Of a stretch of DNA of 31,222 nucleotides, positions 15,183 through 22,278 are shown piece after piece. Numbering within the stretch: position 1 is the stretch's first letter; every line of letters starts with the position of its first letter. Below the pieces are notes generated by a model that made no database searches, was not told where the DNA came from, and was given only the letters and a program-made list of their open reading frames with translations. Origin of the DNA: a virus; the IMG/VR virus record IMGVR_UViG_3300036398_004122, positions 1 through 31,222 of that record, one strand, 5' to 3'. The position numbers and the translations under genes are program-made.

Positions 15183-16318
15183 ATGGAATGACCGTTTTTA
15201 ATACAAAAGAGGTTGAAACAAAGAAACAGCCCATGTTCTTTGGACAACCTTTGGGAGTTCAAAGGTATGATTCCTATAAATATCCAATTTTTGAAAAATT
15301 AACTACACAACAACTTGGTTATTTTTGGAGACCAGAAGAAATTTCATTACAAAAAGATAGAGCAGATTATCAAACATTACGTCCTGAACAGAAGCATATT
15401 TTTACTTCAAATCTGAAGTATCAAATTCTTTTGGATTCTGTTCAGGGTCGTGGTCCCGGTATGGCATTTATTCCATACTGCTCACTCCCTGAATTGGAAG
15501 CATGTATGACCGTATGGGAATTCATGGAAATGATTCACTCTCGTTCATACACCTATATTATCAAAAATGTTTATTCAGATCCTTCTGAAGTTTTTGATTC
15601 AATATTATCTAATGATAATATTTTAGAAAGAGCATCATCTGTGACTGGTGCTTATGATGATTTTATTAACTCTGCACAACAGTATGGATCATCAAATGCT
15701 TGGATGTTTGCACAAGAAAATGCAGGATCTTCAAGAGAAGATCGTATTGAATTAAAAAGAAAACTTTATCGTGCTGTTGCCAATGTCAATATTCTCGAAG
15801 GTATCAGGTTCTATGTCTCGTTCGCTTGCTCGTTTGCGTTTGGTGAACTCAAACTTATGGAAGGATCCGCTAAAATTATCTCTCTCATCGCACGAGACGA
15901 AAACCAACACCTTGTTATTACTCAAAACATCCTCAATAAATGGCGTGAAGGAGATGATCCAGAAATGCAACAAATTTGTAAGGAAGAAGAGGAATGGGTA
16001 AGGTCTGCTTTTGATAATTGTGTTAATGAGGAAAAGAGATGGGCACAATATCTCTTTAAAGATGGTTCAATGATTGGTCTTAATGATAAACTTCTTCATC
16101 AGTATGTTGAGTGGATTGCAAATCGTAGAATGAAAGCAATTGGAATTAAACCTTTATACGATATTTCTGCAAAGAATAATCCTCTTCCTTGGACCGAACA
16201 TTGGATTTCCTCCAAAGGTCTTCAGGTTGCTCCCCAAGAAACAGAAGTTGAAAGTTATGTAGTTGGTGGAATCAAACAAGACTTGAAAACGGATACATTT
16301 GCTGGATTCCAACTTTGA
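15176..16318 (+). CDS. nrdB: Ribonucleoside-diphosphate reductase, small subunit (class Ia)
   Basis: 380 residues from the ATG at 15176, which has AGAGG 9 bases upstream; an ATG at 15188 (MTVFN) is the other candidate. It holds the di-iron centre and tyrosyl radical. All ligands are present: D87, E118, H121, E208, E242 and H245 (E. coli D84, E115, H118, E204, E238, H241). The radical Tyr is Y125 in HSRSYTYI. The C-terminus DTFAGFQL is the tail that docks into NrdA. The radical needs oxygen, which suits an oxygen-producing host. A strong terminator follows at 16325. Confidence 0.96.
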   Translation: MLDGMTVFNTKEVETKKQPMFFGQPLGVQRYDSYKYPIFEKLTTQQLGYFWRPEEISLQKDRADYQTLRPEQKHIFTSNLKYQILLDSVQGRGPGMAFIPYCSLPELEACMTVWEFMEMIHSRSYTYIIKNVYSDPSEVFDSILSNDNILERASSVTGAYDDFINSAQQYGSSNAWMFAQENAGSSREDRIELKRKLYRAVANVNILEGIRFYVSFACSFAFGELKLMEGSAKIISLIARDENQHLVITQNILNKWREGDDPEMQQICKEEEEWVRSAFDNCVNEEKRWAQYLFKDGSMIGLNDKLLHQYVEWIANRRMKAIGIKPLYDISAKNNPLPWTEHWISSKGLQVAPQETEVESYVVGGIKQDLKTDTFAGFQL

Positions 16319-16324
16319 TTCTTC

Positions 16325-16348
16325 GGGGGCATTTGCCCCCTTTTTTTT
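16325..16348 (+). terminator. Factor-independent terminator after nrdB
   Basis: GGGGGC (16325-16330), loop ATTT, GCCCCC (16335-16340), then eight T. It ends the primase-nrdA-oxygenase-nrdB operon. Its last T begins a TATAAATA. Confidence 0.9.
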
Positions 16349-16355
16349 ATAAATA
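16348..16355 (+). promoter_or_regulatory. Late promoter TATAAATA
   Basis: An exact T4 late core, 22 bases before the ATG at 16378 and fused to the terminator T tract, the same arrangement as at 9327-9361. Confidence 0.65.
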
Positions 16356-16377
16356 ACTAAAAAACTAGAGTATAAAA

Positions 16378-17811
16378 ATGTCCAGTATTAACGATATTAC
16401 AGACTTGTATAAGCAAATTAAAACTTCTGAAACTTCAGGAACTCTTCTTTCTGAGGCAAGTTTTGAGATTGGTCCTGGGCACAAGGCAGCACAGAAAACT
16501 CAGAAAATTTATAATAAAGCAAAGGAAGGTGCTGGTACTGAAAAGGAATGGTTAAAGAAAACTGGACCACAACTTCCTTTAGCAAAAGCAAAACCTGGAA
16601 TGCAAGTTGCTGGATATGAACTGGAAGGAGAATTAGTTTCCGAAAGAGAAATGACAAAGGCAGAAATGAAAAAAGAGAAAAAACTCAAGAATAAGTATGA
16701 TACTTCAGCAATGAAGAAAAGTATGATTGATCAATACGGAAAAGAAAAAGGAACTCAAATTTATTTTGCCACCATCCGTAAGCAAGCAATGGCAGATTCA
16801 TTTGAGGTAGAAGGTGAGCAACTCGATGAACTTGCTCCTCTTGCCGCTGGAGCACTTGCTGCTGGTGCAGCAGCTGCTCCATATTTACTTAAAAAATTTG
16901 CAAAACCAGCAGTGGATAAAGCAATGGATAAAGCAAGAAAAACATCTCCGATTGGTGGGGATAGATACTCAAGTCAATTAAAACAATTAAATCAATCATT
17001 TGACTATGATGATGCTTATGATTATATTATTGAAATGCTAGTTGCTGCAGATTACGCAGAGAGCTATGAAGCAGCAGAAGTAATGTTTGAGCACATTAGT
17101 GATGAGTTTACCTCAGTTATTCTTGAGGAGTATATTGAAGAGAAGGCAAGAGGAACTAGAAAAAAGACAACAGTTCATGCATATGATGTTGACGAAACTC
17201 TCTTCGGACACGGTAAGAAAGGTAAACCAAACGTTCAGGTTCACGTTAAGGATGCATCTGGCAAGAGAGTCAAGAGTTTAAGCAACCAGGAGTTCAATAC
17301 TCATAAGTTAGATAAGGGACATTCTTATGACTTTAGTGAGTTCCAAAGTGCTAAAAAGTTCTCCCAAACTGCTAGTCCAAACAAAAAAGTAATTAAGGAT
17401 ATCAAGAGAAAGCAAGCAAGAGGACAAAACGTTCATCTCATTACTGCTCGTTCTAAGTTTGATAAACCAAGTGAATTCCAAGGACACCTCAAGAAGCACG
17501 GTGTTGATGTAGATAAGAAGAACATTCACTACACTGGTGGAATGAAGGGTGGTGATATTGGTAAGAAAAAAGTTGATGTTGCAAATGCAGTAGCAAAGCA
17601 AAGTGGTGCTAAGAAAATCCATATGTATGATGATGCTGCCAAAGTTCATAAGGCATTTGAAAAAGAGAAGAAAGAAGCACCAACAACAAAGAAAATTAAA
17701 ACTCATATGGTTGCACCAGACAAGAAAGGTGAATCCAGAGTTCGTTCATATCAAGCAACTAAGAATGAAGAGATGAGTGCTTATGAATATTGGAAGCAGT
17801 TCATTGATTGA
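16378..17811 (+). CDS. Modular virion-type protein with C-terminal HAD phosphatase domain
   Basis: 477 residues in modules. Residues 90-137 hold MTKAEMKKEKKLKNKYD and the conserved QYGKEKGTQIYFATIRKQA. An Ala-rich segment follows (152-170). Residues 209-251 are a helical module, YDDAYDYIIEM to SVILEE, related to one in the gene at 18336. Residues 265-430 form a HAD-type phosphatase: D270-V-D-E-T274 (nucleophile and acid), T356-A-R358 (motif II), Lys near 397-399, and D418-D419 in IHMYDD (motif IV). Polynucleotide 3'-phosphatases and nucleotidases share this layout. The C-terminus MSAYEYWKQFID resembles the signal-like patches of the neighbouring late proteins. A packaged end-repair enzyme is possible but unproven. 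Confidence 0.75.
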   Translation: MSSINDITDLYKQIKTSETSGTLLSEASFEIGPGHKAAQKTQKIYNKAKEGAGTEKEWLKKTGPQLPLAKAKPGMQVAGYELEGELVSEREMTKAEMKKEKKLKNKYDTSAMKKSMIDQYGKEKGTQIYFATIRKQAMADSFEVEGEQLDELAPLAAGALAAGAAAAPYLLKKFAKPAVDKAMDKARKTSPIGGDRYSSQLKQLNQSFDYDDAYDYIIEMLVAADYAESYEAAEVMFEHISDEFTSVILEEYIEEKARGTRKKTTVHAYDVDETLFGHGKKGKPNVQVHVKDASGKRVKSLSNQEFNTHKLDKGHSYDFSEFQSAKKFSQTASPNKKVIKDIKRKQARGQNVHLITARSKFDKPSEFQGHLKKHGVDVDKKNIHYTGGMKGGDIGKKKVDVANAVAKQSGAKKIHMYDDAAKVHKAFEKEKKEAPTTKKIKTHMVAPDKKGESRVRSYQATKNEEMSAYEYWKQFID

Positions 17812-17813
17812 TA

Positions 17814-18287
17814 ATGAGGTTTAATTTTTCCTTTGGAAAGAAAAGAAGAGGAGTTATAGAATGGGTAAAGATTTCTATACTCCTCGAAGGTATTATTGAG
17901 TTTTTATCAAACAAATTTGGCATTGATAAGAAGAAACTTTGGGATATTGTAGATGAAATCCAAAGAGAACTTTTAAAAAGAGGTTGGATTGATGATACTG
18001 TAAATGATTATGTCATCAATACTCCAGAACTATTAGACCAAAGAATTGAACGTGATGTTGATAAAGCAATAGAAGAATATAAAAAACTGGAAGAACCAGA
18101 ACCAGTCAATATGAAGAATGAAGTGATATTAAAAGAGATTGAAAAACCAAAGTATACAGAGACCCAAAAGAAGATTGTGAAAGATGCTGTATATTATGAA
18201 AAAGAACCAGATGGTAGTAAAGCACAAGAACTTTTAGGTGGAGAGATGGGAATAAAAGCAAGTTGGAATCTTGATGAAGATAAATAA
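17814..18287 (+). CDS. Conserved protein, 157 aa, function unknown
   Basis: The ATG at 17814 starts 3 bases after the upstream stop; a TTG at 17808 would overlap it. No clear ribosome site, so translation may depend on coupling. The N-terminus is basic (RFNFSFGKKRR). A helical section follows (WVKISILLEGIIEFLSNKFG), and then an acidic linker with EEYKKLEEPEPVN and a charged end. The hydrophobic stretch near residues 20-37 is too polar for a confident membrane segment. It lies between two modular late proteins and before a late promoter, so it is probably a late product. Confidence 0.65.
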   Translation: MRFNFSFGKKRRGVIEWVKISILLEGIIEFLSNKFGIDKKKLWDIVDEIQRELLKRGWIDDTVNDYVINTPELLDQRIERDVDKAIEEYKKLEEPEPVNMKNEVILKEIEKPKYTETQKKIVKDAVYYEKEPDGSKAQELLGGEMGIKASWNLDEDK

Positions 18288-18289
18288 AC

Positions 18290-18297
18290 GATAAATA
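18290..18297 (+). promoter_or_regulatory. Late promoter-like motif GATAAATA
   Basis: GATAAATA starts 3 bases after the upstream stop and 38 bases before the ATG at 18336. Confidence 0.5.
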
Positions 18298-18335
18298 TTA
18301 TTAAGAAAAGTACTTTTCAATACCCCCCAAAGAAG

Positions 18336-20528
18336 ATGAAGAAAGAAGACTTGGATGCTTTAGCAGGTTTATATGAAGGTGTTTATTCTCCAAATTCTGG
18401 TGAATACCTGCAAGAAGAATTGGAGTTATTGATAGAACGTGGAGCACCAACAGATCCTAAAGCTAGGGCAGCATATGATGCTCAAGTTGCCAAAAACAGA
18501 GCTGCTTTGGGTAATACTCTTCTTTATGGAAATGCAGCAGGAAGAAAGCCATCTACACTTTCCACACCAACAAATGTAAGAGGTGGTGGAACAAGAAAAC
18601 CTGCAGCACCTGCACCAGCAGCAAAACCACCCGCAGCAAAACCAGGAGCACTTACTCCTGCAGTAAAACCAGCAGCAACATCTCCTGCAGCAAAACCAGC
18701 AGCAACATCTCCTGCAGCAAAACCAGCAGCATCAGCACCTGGTTCTGCAAAGGTTGTTCCATCTTCGGCAAAACCAGCAGCATCAGCAAAACCAGCAGGG
18801 TCAGCGATGGACCAGTGGGCTGCCGCCAATCCAAAACTCGCAGCGGCAAAGGCAGAAAGAGATAGAACAAGAGGAACTAGTGCAACTACAAATCCTCTCA
18901 TGAAGGATTTCAAAGATAAACTTCCTGCACCAAAAGCACCTTCACCATCTACTTCGTCAACTGCATTTGCAAAGACATCTCCTTCATTGGGTTCTTCATC
19001 TTCTCCAGTTAAGTCTGCTGGAACTGCAGCAGCTGCTAAACCAACTACAAATCAAACTTCAACAGCATTTTCTAGCCCATCTTTAGTTAAACCAGCAGCA
19101 CCTGCACCTGCAGCAAAACCAGCTGCAACAATGCAAAAGAGACCAGCAGGACCTGGTACTGGTGCAATGACTAGAGGTGGAGCATCAGGTGATGTTGGTC
19201 CAAATGCTAGAACAATTCGCAGTTCCTATGAGTGGGGTTCAAAAGCAACTCTCAAGGATGTTGCAAGTCTCTATAGTTCAATCTATGAGGGCAAAAAGAA
19301 GGACCAAGATCAAGATGGTGATAATGATTTCGCAGATGTAAGAATTGCAAGAATGATTGCATCTGGAATGTCAAAGGCACAAGCAATCGCAGCAGTTAAG
19401 AACAAAGAATATAATGAAGAGTTTGAATCTTGGGTAGATTCTCTTGTAGAAGAGGGTTATGACCTTTCTGATTATACTATGGACGAAATGTTTGACATCT
19501 ATCTTGATGAAGCAGAAGGTTCATATGGTTCTACACCAAAGGCATATAGTGCAGCATCAAAAACCAAGATGACTGCAAAGAGAAAGCCTTTCCTCAAGAA
19601 GATGTTGAGCAGAACTAATCCTGCTAACAGAACTTCTCCTTATGGTTCTCCAAGAAGGGGAATGAGTGATGAAGATAGGGAAAGAGCAAGAGCAGGTTCT
19701 AAGCACGGTGTCGGAACTCGTCAAGACCACGATTATCCTTCAGAGGGTCCTGGTGGTGTAACCAAGAGTGCTAAGAAACTCCGTAAGCAAAAAGCAATGG
19801 GTGAGTTTGGTGAGGCATACGAGATTGATGAAGCAGCAAAGAGAACACCAAAGAAAACCAGAGGTGCTAAAGACCCAGTAGCATATATGAAGGGTCGTTC
19901 TGATGCTGGCAAGAGAATTTCTGGAGATGAGGATACTGGTCCAAGATATTATACTCTAGGTCGTGCTCGTGGTGCTGAAGCAGATGCTCCAACACAACCA
20001 GGACAAAAACCTGTTAGAACACCTAAACTAGCAGGTTGGGAAAAGGATGATATTCAATATCGTAAAGCAAATTTAAAAGCAGGAAAAACTCATAAAGTTG
20101 GTGGAGAAAAAGGTCTTCCTGAAGAGTATGAAATTTATGAGATTGTAGCATCATACCTCCTTGAGAACAACTTTGCTGCAACTGTTAATGATGCAAATGT
20201 GATCATTGAAAATATGAGTGAGGTATGGTTAGACCAAATTCTTTCTGAAGCACCAGGAGAATGGTTTGGTGGTTTGAGGGACAAAGCTCGTGCAAGTAGA
20301 GCAGCACAGATGCAATCTTCACAACCAACACCAAAACCAGGTCCAACCGTTTCTTCACCATTTGCTAAACCAGCAAGTAGAAATGATAGTGGTAGTTTAA
20401 CTACTTATGGTGCTGGTGGTGGTGCGGCAGCAGAAAGAAGAGGTCAAACCCGTTCTCAGGTCATGCAGCAAGGTGCTAAGAACCTTGAGAATAAGAATAG
20501 AAATCCTGGACCAAATTTTGGTCGTTGA
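18336..20528 (+). CDS. Long modular virion-type protein, Pro/Ala-rich, 730 aa
   Basis: No enzyme domain is visible. The start LDALAGLYEGVYSP ends in a Tyr-Glu-Gly patch repeated inside as LKDVASLYSSIYEGK (near 305-319). Residues about 85-270 are low-complexity Pro, Ala, Lys and Ser, probably disordered. Near 322-335 DQDQDGDNDFAD looks like a calcium-binding loop, followed by RIARMIASGMSKAQAIAAV. Residues about 355-385 (SWVDSLVEEGYDLSDYTMD) and 595-640 (IYEIVASYLLENNFA to WLDQILSEAPG) are helical modules ending in an x-x-E that could be cut by the head protease. The second is related to residues 209-251 of the HAD protein. Probable virion or head-core protein. Confidence 0.7.
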   Translation: MKKEDLDALAGLYEGVYSPNSGEYLQEELELLIERGAPTDPKARAAYDAQVAKNRAALGNTLLYGNAAGRKPSTLSTPTNVRGGGTRKPAAPAPAAKPPAAKPGALTPAVKPAATSPAAKPAATSPAAKPAASAPGSAKVVPSSAKPAASAKPAGSAMDQWAAANPKLAAAKAERDRTRGTSATTNPLMKDFKDKLPAPKAPSPSTSSTAFAKTSPSLGSSSSPVKSAGTAAAAKPTTNQTSTAFSSPSLVKPAAPAPAAKPAATMQKRPAGPGTGAMTRGGASGDVGPNARTIRSSYEWGSKATLKDVASLYSSIYEGKKKDQDQDGDNDFADVRIARMIASGMSKAQAIAAVKNKEYNEEFESWVDSLVEEGYDLSDYTMDEMFDIYLDEAEGSYGSTPKAYSAASKTKMTAKRKPFLKKMLSRTNPANRTSPYGSPRRGMSDEDRERARAGSKHGVGTRQDHDYPSEGPGGVTKSAKKLRKQKAMGEFGEAYEIDEAAKRTPKKTRGAKDPVAYMKGRSDAGKRISGDEDTGPRYYTLGRARGAEADAPTQPGQKPVRTPKLAGWEKDDIQYRKANLKAGKTHKVGGEKGLPEEYEIYEIVASYLLENNFAATVNDANVIIENMSEVWLDQILSEAPGEWFGGLRDKARASRAAQMQSSQPTPKPGPTVSSPFAKPASRNDSGSLTTYGAGGGAAAERRGQTRSQVMQQGAKNLENKNRNPGPNFGR
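18669..18722 (+). repeat. 27-bp direct tandem repeat, two full copies
   Basis: Two identical 27-base units (18669-18695 and 18696-18722), with the first nine bases of a third at 18723. They encode PAATSPAAK twice within the Pro/Ala-rich part of the 730-residue protein. Identity at base level suggests recent duplication by slippage. Confidence 0.85.
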
Positions 20529-20550
20529 TTTTAAATCTTCACATAATTTT

Positions 20551-20577
20551 ACACCCTCTTGACGGGGGTGTTTTTTT
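20551..20577 (+). terminator. Factor-independent terminator
   Basis: ACACCCTC (20551-20558) pairs with GGGGGTGT (20564-20571) with one G-T pair and is followed by seven T. It closes the late block that starts at 16378. Confidence 0.85.
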
Positions 20578-20620
20578 ATGTCTAAAATGACTCTGTGGAG
20601 TTTCAAGAAAATTCTAGGTT

Positions 20621-20627
20621 CTAAATA
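20621..20627 (+). promoter_or_regulatory. Late promoter-like motif CTAAATA
   Basis: CTAAATA lies 22 bases before the ATG at 20650 and after a terminator, so the nuclease gene probably has its own late start. Confidence 0.4.
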
Positions 20628-20649
20628 GCTCAAAGTACAATAATACAAT

Positions 20650-21075
20650 ATGAGTTATGAAAACCCTTGGAGATTCAATGGGGAAATTTTTGAGTCAGAT
20701 AATATTCAAGATAATTTTGGTTTTGTATATCTTATATCTTGCATTCCGACTGGTCGCAAATATATTGGTAGAAAGTATTTCTGGAGTTTCCGCACACCAA
20801 GAGGAAAATCTAGAAAAGTTAAGTCAGAGTCCGATTGGAAAAAGTATTACGGCTCCTGTCCTGAACTCAAAGTCGATGTTAACCTTTGGGGGAAAGAGTC
20901 ATTTAGTAGAACAATCCTCAGTCTTCATAAAACAAAAGGAAAATGCAATTACGAAGAGACAAGACAACTCTTTGTAAATAACGTTTTGATTGAGTCTCTT
21001 GACGACGGGACTCCTGCGTATTATAATTCTAATGTCCTAGGAAGATATTATCGGAAGGATTATTTTAATGAGTGA
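20650..21075 (+). CDS. GIY-YIG family nuclease
   Basis: 141 residues. The two signature strands are FVYLIS (residues 25-30, in the GIY place) and RKYIGRKYF (36-44, with YIG at 38-40). SDWKKYYGSCPELK (61-74) and NYEETRQLF (100-108, with a possible metal-binding Glu at 102 or 103) follow. Small single-domain GIY-YIG proteins in T4-like phages cut DNA as homing endonucleases (Seg type) or as host DNA-degrading enzymes (T4 DenA is one). No separate DNA-binding domain is visible, so target choice cannot be predicted. It overlaps the next gene by 8 bases. Confidence 0.8.
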   Translation: MSYENPWRFNGEIFESDNIQDNFGFVYLISCIPTGRKYIGRKYFWSFRTPRGKSRKVKSESDWKKYYGSCPELKVDVNLWGKESFSRTILSLHKTKGKCNYEETRQLFVNNVLIESLDDGTPAYYNSNVLGRYYRKDYFNE

Positions 21076-21265
21076 CCTAAAAGTTAAAAAAGTCTGCAAT
21101 ACACTTATTGAAGACCATATCAATCGTATGCACGAATTGTGTGATGAGGGTCGAATCAAAGATGCTGAAAGTGTTTATGGTGAGATTCGAGATTGGGTGA
21201 TTCAGAAAGAAAATCTGGAAGTTTTATCTTTGGAATATATTAGTGGTTATTTTCCAGATTTGTAA
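21068..21265 (+). CDS. Small helical protein, 65 aa
   Basis: ATG at 21068, overlapping the nuclease stop by 8 bases and so probably coupled to it. The protein is acidic and helical, with two Cys (C10, C25), HINRMHELCDEGRIKDAESV and the end YISGYFPDL. There is no membrane segment or known motif. Coupling suggests a partner or regulator of the nuclease, but this is inference only. Confidence 0.65.
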   Translation: MSDLKVKKVCNTLIEDHINRMHELCDEGRIKDAESVYGEIRDWVIQKENLEVLSLEYISGYFPDL

Positions 21266-21270
21266 TATTT

Positions 21271-21277
21271 CTAAATA
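21271..21277 (+). promoter_or_regulatory. Late promoter-like motif CTAAATA
   Basis: CTAAATA just after the 65-residue gene. A transcript from here would pass through the hairpin at 21310 before reaching the lysozyme, so the terminator may be partial or the motif unused. Confidence 0.35.
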
Positions 21278-21309
21278 ATCACTTATAATGCAAAATCCAA
21301 TTTTTGGAT

Positions 21310-21332
21310 CCCTATTATGAGTAGGGTTTTTT
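21310..21332 (+). terminator. Short hairpin with T tract
   Basis: CCCTA (21310-21314) pairs with TAGGG (21322-21326), followed by six T. A second perfect 6-bp hairpin, ATCCAA/TTGGAT, lies directly before it and shares a base with it. Confidence 0.65.
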
Positions 21333-21365
21333 ATTATGAGAATGTGAATGAAAATTTAGAGCCGT

Positions 21366-21431
21366 GGGTACTGCCCCTGAGACGGGGAATTTCTCCTTTA
21401 CCTAGACGGATGTAGAGTTCAATTAATTTTA
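21366..21431 (+). promoter_or_regulatory. Structured leader before the lysozyme gene
   Basis: GCCCC (21373-21377) can pair with GGGG (21384-21387), enclosed by GGGTA (21366-21370) with TACCT (21399-21403). Alternatively GGGGA (21384-21388) can pair with TCTCC (21392-21396). These pairings exclude each other. The 45 bases before the ATG have no convincing ribosome site. I cannot assign it to a named riboswitch or RNA family. Confidence 0.4.
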
Positions 21432-22100
21432 ATGCAATCTATCTTTACAGTAGCCTTGCCCCTTCTGGCAACGGTTACAACCAGTACGGCATCACTGCCA
21501 TTCGTCAACTACAAGATGCAAGGTCCTCCACCTCCAGTGGAACCAACAACTAAACAATTTTCCGTTATTAAAGAATTTGACCTTGTAGATGAAAAGAAGA
21601 CAGCAATCCGAGAGGTTGCTCCCGAAAAGCCAAAAGAGAAAAGACTAATTTGTAAAGGGTGTAATGAACATGAAAATGCTGCCCTGGCATTCTTCCAGGA
21701 TCGTGGTATTAAAGACAGAAACGCCCTTGCTACCATCATGGGTAATATTCGTCAGGAATCTACTTTTATTCCTAACATTTGTGAAGGTGGTAGTAGAACC
21801 AGTTGGAGTAACTGCGGTCGCGGTTACGGACTGATTCAATGGACATCTGCCAATAGATATTATGGATTGGGTGATTTTGCTAAGAGGTATGGTGGTTCAC
21901 CATCATCACTTCACACGCAACTTCGTTATCTAACGACTGAAGTTCAATGGCAACGAATTCAAGATAGGATGAAAACTCCTGGTAAATCTATTGATCGTTA
22001 CATGGACTATGCGTATAGTTGGATTGGTTGGGGGCATCATGGTGCTCGCACATCTTATGCCTATGATTATGCTTCCAGACTGATCACGGTAGAAATTTGA
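21432..22100 (+). CDS. Secreted phage lysozyme-type endolysin
   Basis: 222 residues. The N-terminus IFTVALPLLATVTTSTASLP is hydrophobic and looks like a signal peptide or membrane anchor. It is followed by a Pro- and Lys-rich linker (about 31-72), then CKGC (74-77). From about residue 80 the domain matches phage tail-lysozyme proteins: ALATIMGNIRQESTF, with E109 as the likely catalytic acid, then GRGYGLIQW at 129-137. Such enzymes cut the glycan strand of peptidoglycan. A signal at the front means it could reach the wall through the host Sec pathway, so it may not need a large holin. It could instead be a virion-bound entry enzyme. Confidence 0.8.
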   Translation: MQSIFTVALPLLATVTTSTASLPFVNYKMQGPPPPVEPTTKQFSVIKEFDLVDEKKTAIREVAPEKPKEKRLICKGCNEHENAALAFFQDRGIKDRNALATIMGNIRQESTFIPNICEGGSRTSWSNCGRGYGLIQWTSANRYYGLGDFAKRYGGSPSSLHTQLRYLTTEVQWQRIQDRMKTPGKSIDRYMDYAYSWIGWGHHGARTSYAYDYASRLITVEI

Positions 22101-22115
22101 TACAATAGAATAGAT

Positions 22116-22138
22116 GGGGAAAGTAATATACTTTCCCT
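22116..22138 (+). terminator. Hairpin after the lysozyme gene
   Basis: GGGAAAGTA (22117-22125) pairs perfectly with TACTTTCCC (22129-22137) around a 3-base loop, with one more G-T pair outside. It is not followed by a clear T run, so it may end transcription weakly or mark a processing point before the tRNA. Confidence 0.55.
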
Positions 22139-22179
22139 ATTGCTAAAATAAATTAAATGAATTAAACTAATAATATATT

Positions 22180-22250
22180 GCGGGCATGGTGTAGAGGTAA
22201 CATACCATCCTTCCAAGTTGTAGTCACGGGTTCGATCCCCGTTGCCCGCT
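22180..22250 (+). tRNA. tRNA-Gly, anticodon UCC
   Basis: 71 bases. The acceptor GCGGGCA pairs fully with TGCCCGC, with T as discriminator as usual for bacterial tRNA-Gly. The D arm (GTGT with ACAT), T stem ACGGG/CCCGT and loop TTCGATC are regular. The anticodon loop is CTTCCAA, giving UCC. The anticodon stem is poor: CCATC against GTTGT has two mismatches (U-U and C-U). CCA is not encoded. It would read GGA and GGG codons, common in AT-rich phage genes. A T-rich stretch follows. Confidence 0.85.
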
Positions 22251-22258
22251 TTTTATGA

Positions 22259-22266
22259 AATAAATA
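22259..22266 (+). promoter_or_regulatory. Late promoter-like motif AATAAATA
   Basis: AATAAATA lies 12 bases before the ATG at 22279, directly after the tRNA. Confidence 0.35.
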
Positions 22267-22278
22267 TCTTATTAATAT

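Noticed and set aside
21366-21431. Naming the lysozyme leader as a known riboswitch or cyanophage RNA motif
   Set aside because: GACGGATGTAGAG recalls the glutamine riboswitch core GACGGAAGTAGG, but the spacing and neighbouring helices differ, so I do not claim it.
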